DNA from: Desulfobulbaceae bacterium
GTDB lineage: Bacteria; Desulfobacterota; Desulfobulbia; Desulfobulbales; Desulfobulbaceae
Direction of reading: 5' to 3'
NCBI GenBank assembly: GCA_003508005.1
Contig: DNUE01000023.1
Coordinates: forward strand, 1 to 6,914
Length of the DNA: 6,914 nt
The stretch's first letter is position 1; each line of letters opens with the position of its first letter. Positions 5,593 through 6,914 of this stretch are shown piece by piece. Below the pieces are notes generated by a model. That model did not search any database. It was not told the DNA's origin and worked only from the letters and a program-made list of their open reading frames with translations. Both the position numbers and the translations under genes were made by a program.

Positions 5593-6914
5593 ATGTTCGA
5601 ATCCGCGGAACTGGGTCATCACATCGACAAGGATACCTACCGGCAACAGGTGCCCGGACTGCGGGAAGCCCTGCTGGATGCGCAATTCGATGTGCTTCAG
5701 AACCGGGAGTTTCCGGTCATTATCGTTATTACCGGTTTTGACGGCGCGGGCAAGGGGGAGACGGTCAACCTGCTCAACACCTGGATGGATCCCCGCCATA
5801 TCGTCACCTGCGCCCCGGACAAGCCGGACGCCGAGGAACGGGATCGACCACCCATGTGGCGATTCTGGCAGGCGCTGCCGCCCAAGGGCAAAACCGGGAT
5901 TTTTATCGATGCCTGGTACATGTCGGCTATTTTCGACCGGGCCTACGGACGCATCGGCCTTGCGGAACTCGATCAGGCCATGGATCGCATCTGCCGTTTC
6001 GAAAGGATGCTCACGGATGAAGGCGCACTACTGGTCAAGGTCTGGCTGCATCTTTCCAAGGAGCGCCAACGACAAAGATTCAAGGTCCTGGAGAAAAATC
6101 CGACGACCCGCTGGCGGGTCAGCGAGACCGACTGGGACCATTATCGTTATTACGATAAAATCCTGCGGGCCGCCGAGCATGCCTTGCGCCATACCAGTTC
6201 CGCCATCGCCCCCTGGATTGTGGTCGAGGGGGGCGATGCGGCTTATCGTTCCCTGACCGTGGGCCGATCCTTGTTGCAGGGACTGCAACAACGCCTGGAG
6301 GCCAAACAGGAATCCGGCCCGCTAGAGACCTTGCCGCCCTTGCTGCCGGCCATCGATGACATACATGTCCTCAAAACCCTCGACTTATCCCGTTCCCTGA
6401 TAAAGACCGATTACGAAAAACAACTGGAAAAATATCAGGGAAGACTCAATCTGCTTTCACGGCAACCCGGATTCCGGGATCTGTCCGTAGTGGCGGTGTT
6501 CGAAGGCAACGATGCGGCCGGCAAAGGGGGCTGCATCCGGCGTGTCACCGGGGCATTGGACGCCCGCCATTACCGGGTGGTGCCTGTCGCCGCGCCCACG
6601 GACGAGGAACGGGCGCAGCCCTACCTCTGGCGATTCTGGCGGCACTTGCCGCGGCGTGGCCATTTCGCCATTTTCGACCGGTCCTGGTATGGGCGGGTGC
6701 TGGTGGAAAGGGTGGAGGGCTTCTGCAGTCCCATGGACTGGATGCGAGCCTACGGAGAAATCAATGATTTTGAGGAGGAACTGGTGCGGCATCGGATTCT
6801 GGTGGTCAAATTCTGGCTGGCCATCAGCAAGGATGAGCAATTGATCCGTTTTGAGGAGCGGCAGACGGTGGAATTCAAGCGCTTCAAGATTACGGATGAC
6901 GACTGGCGCAATCG
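5593..6914 (+). CDS. pap: Polyphosphate:AMP phosphotransferase, two-domain PPK2 (3' end outside window)
   Basis: The frame is open from ATG 5593 to the window end: 440 residues of a protein expected to be near 500. It is a tandem PPK2 of the class that makes ADP from AMP using polyphosphate. Domain 1 (about 1-235) has Walker A GFDGAGKG (48-55), lid-like PDAEERDRPPMWRFW and FIDAWYM. Domain 2 (about 270 onward) has Walker A GNDAAGKG (305-312), PTDEERAQPYLWRFWRHLPRRG, the Walker-B-type FDRSWYGRVLVERVEGF (361-377) and KFWLAISKDEQLIRFEER. Domain 2 matches the catalytic consensus better; domain 1 has lost the DRSWYGR and ERVEGF pattern. The ribosome site AAGGGG (5579-5584) is eight bases before the ATG, and the gene starts 18 bases after sixA. 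An alternative open frame across 5588-6256 is not the coding one. Confidence 0.95.
   Translation, partial: MFESAELGHHIDKDTYRQQVPGLREALLDAQFDVLQNREFPVIIVITGFDGAGKGETVNLLNTWMDPRHIVTCAPDKPDAEERDRPPMWRFWQALPPKGKTGIFIDAWYMSAIFDRAYGRIGLAELDQAMDRICRFERMLTDEGALLVKVWLHLSKERQRQRFKVLEKNPTTRWRVSETDWDHYRYYDKILRAAEHALRHTSSAIAPWIVVEGGDAAYRSLTVGRSLLQGLQQRLEAKQESGPLETLPPLLPAIDDIHVLKTLDLSRSLIKTDYEKQLEKYQGRLNLLSRQPGFRDLSVVAVFEGNDAAGKGGCIRRVTGALDARHYRVVPVAAPTDEERAQPYLWRFWRHLPRRGHFAIFDRSWYGRVLVERVEGFCSPMDWMRAYGEINDFEEELVRHRILVVKFWLAISKDEQLIRFEERQTVEFKRFKITDDDWRN

Noticed and set aside
4522..5799. Long open frame on the - strand (425 codons) opposite CYTH, sixA and the start of pap
   Set aside because: The + strand here has three recognised protein families with intact motifs and ribosome sites. 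The antisense frame is low-complexity-like with no recognisable domain and is explained by the third-base bias of GC-rich genes.
5588..6256. 222-codon alternative + strand frame inside pap
   Set aside because: It is rich in Arg, Pro and Ser with no domain. The frame starting at 5593 shows both PPK2 Walker A motifs and continues to the window end.

Overview
The window looks like a chromosomal segment of a moderately GC-rich Gram-negative bacterium. Protein style suggests Desulfuromonadales/Geobacterales-like Desulfobacterota: a DUF4197 protein, a tiny lysine-rich CxxC protein and a two-domain PPK2. That taxonomic guess is inference from gene families, not from any marker gene. No rRNA, tRNA, CRISPR array or intact insertion sequence is visible.

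Layout. (1) Positions 1-410 hold the 3' part of a DUF4197 gene on the + strand, cut by the window edge. (2) Positions 411-819 have no convincing gene but contain an imperfect inverted-repeat structure (421-605) with an inner hairpin. (3) Positions 844-1532 are a complete type II toxin-antitoxin module, hicA-hicB. It has its own promoter with a palindromic operator candidate, a 4-base ATGA gene overlap and a perfect 14-bp stem terminator. (4) On the - strand, 3247 to 1676 encodes a full-length Ppx/GppA exopolyphosphatase with a C-terminal HD domain, convergent with hicAB. (5) From a compact divergent promoter region around 3325-3376, a + strand operon runs to the window end. It encodes a 51-aa CCHC zinc-ribbon-like lysine-rich protein, a CHAD protein, a CYTH triphosphatase, a SixA-like phosphohistidine phosphatase and a two-domain polyphosphate:AMP phosphotransferase (cut at 6914).

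How it works together. Region 4+5 reads as a polyphosphate locus. Ppx hydrolyses polyP from its ends, CHAD binds polyP, CYTH is a tunnel enzyme for short-chain or tri-phosphate substrates, and Pap spends polyP to convert AMP to ADP. SixA and the 51-aa basic protein are partners of unassigned role. Genes in the + operon are separated by -1 to 18 bases, so co-transcription and translational coupling are likely. The most interesting candidates for something undescribed are the 51-aa protein coupled to CHAD by a TAATG overlap, and the nearly symmetric shared promoter between ppx and the operon.
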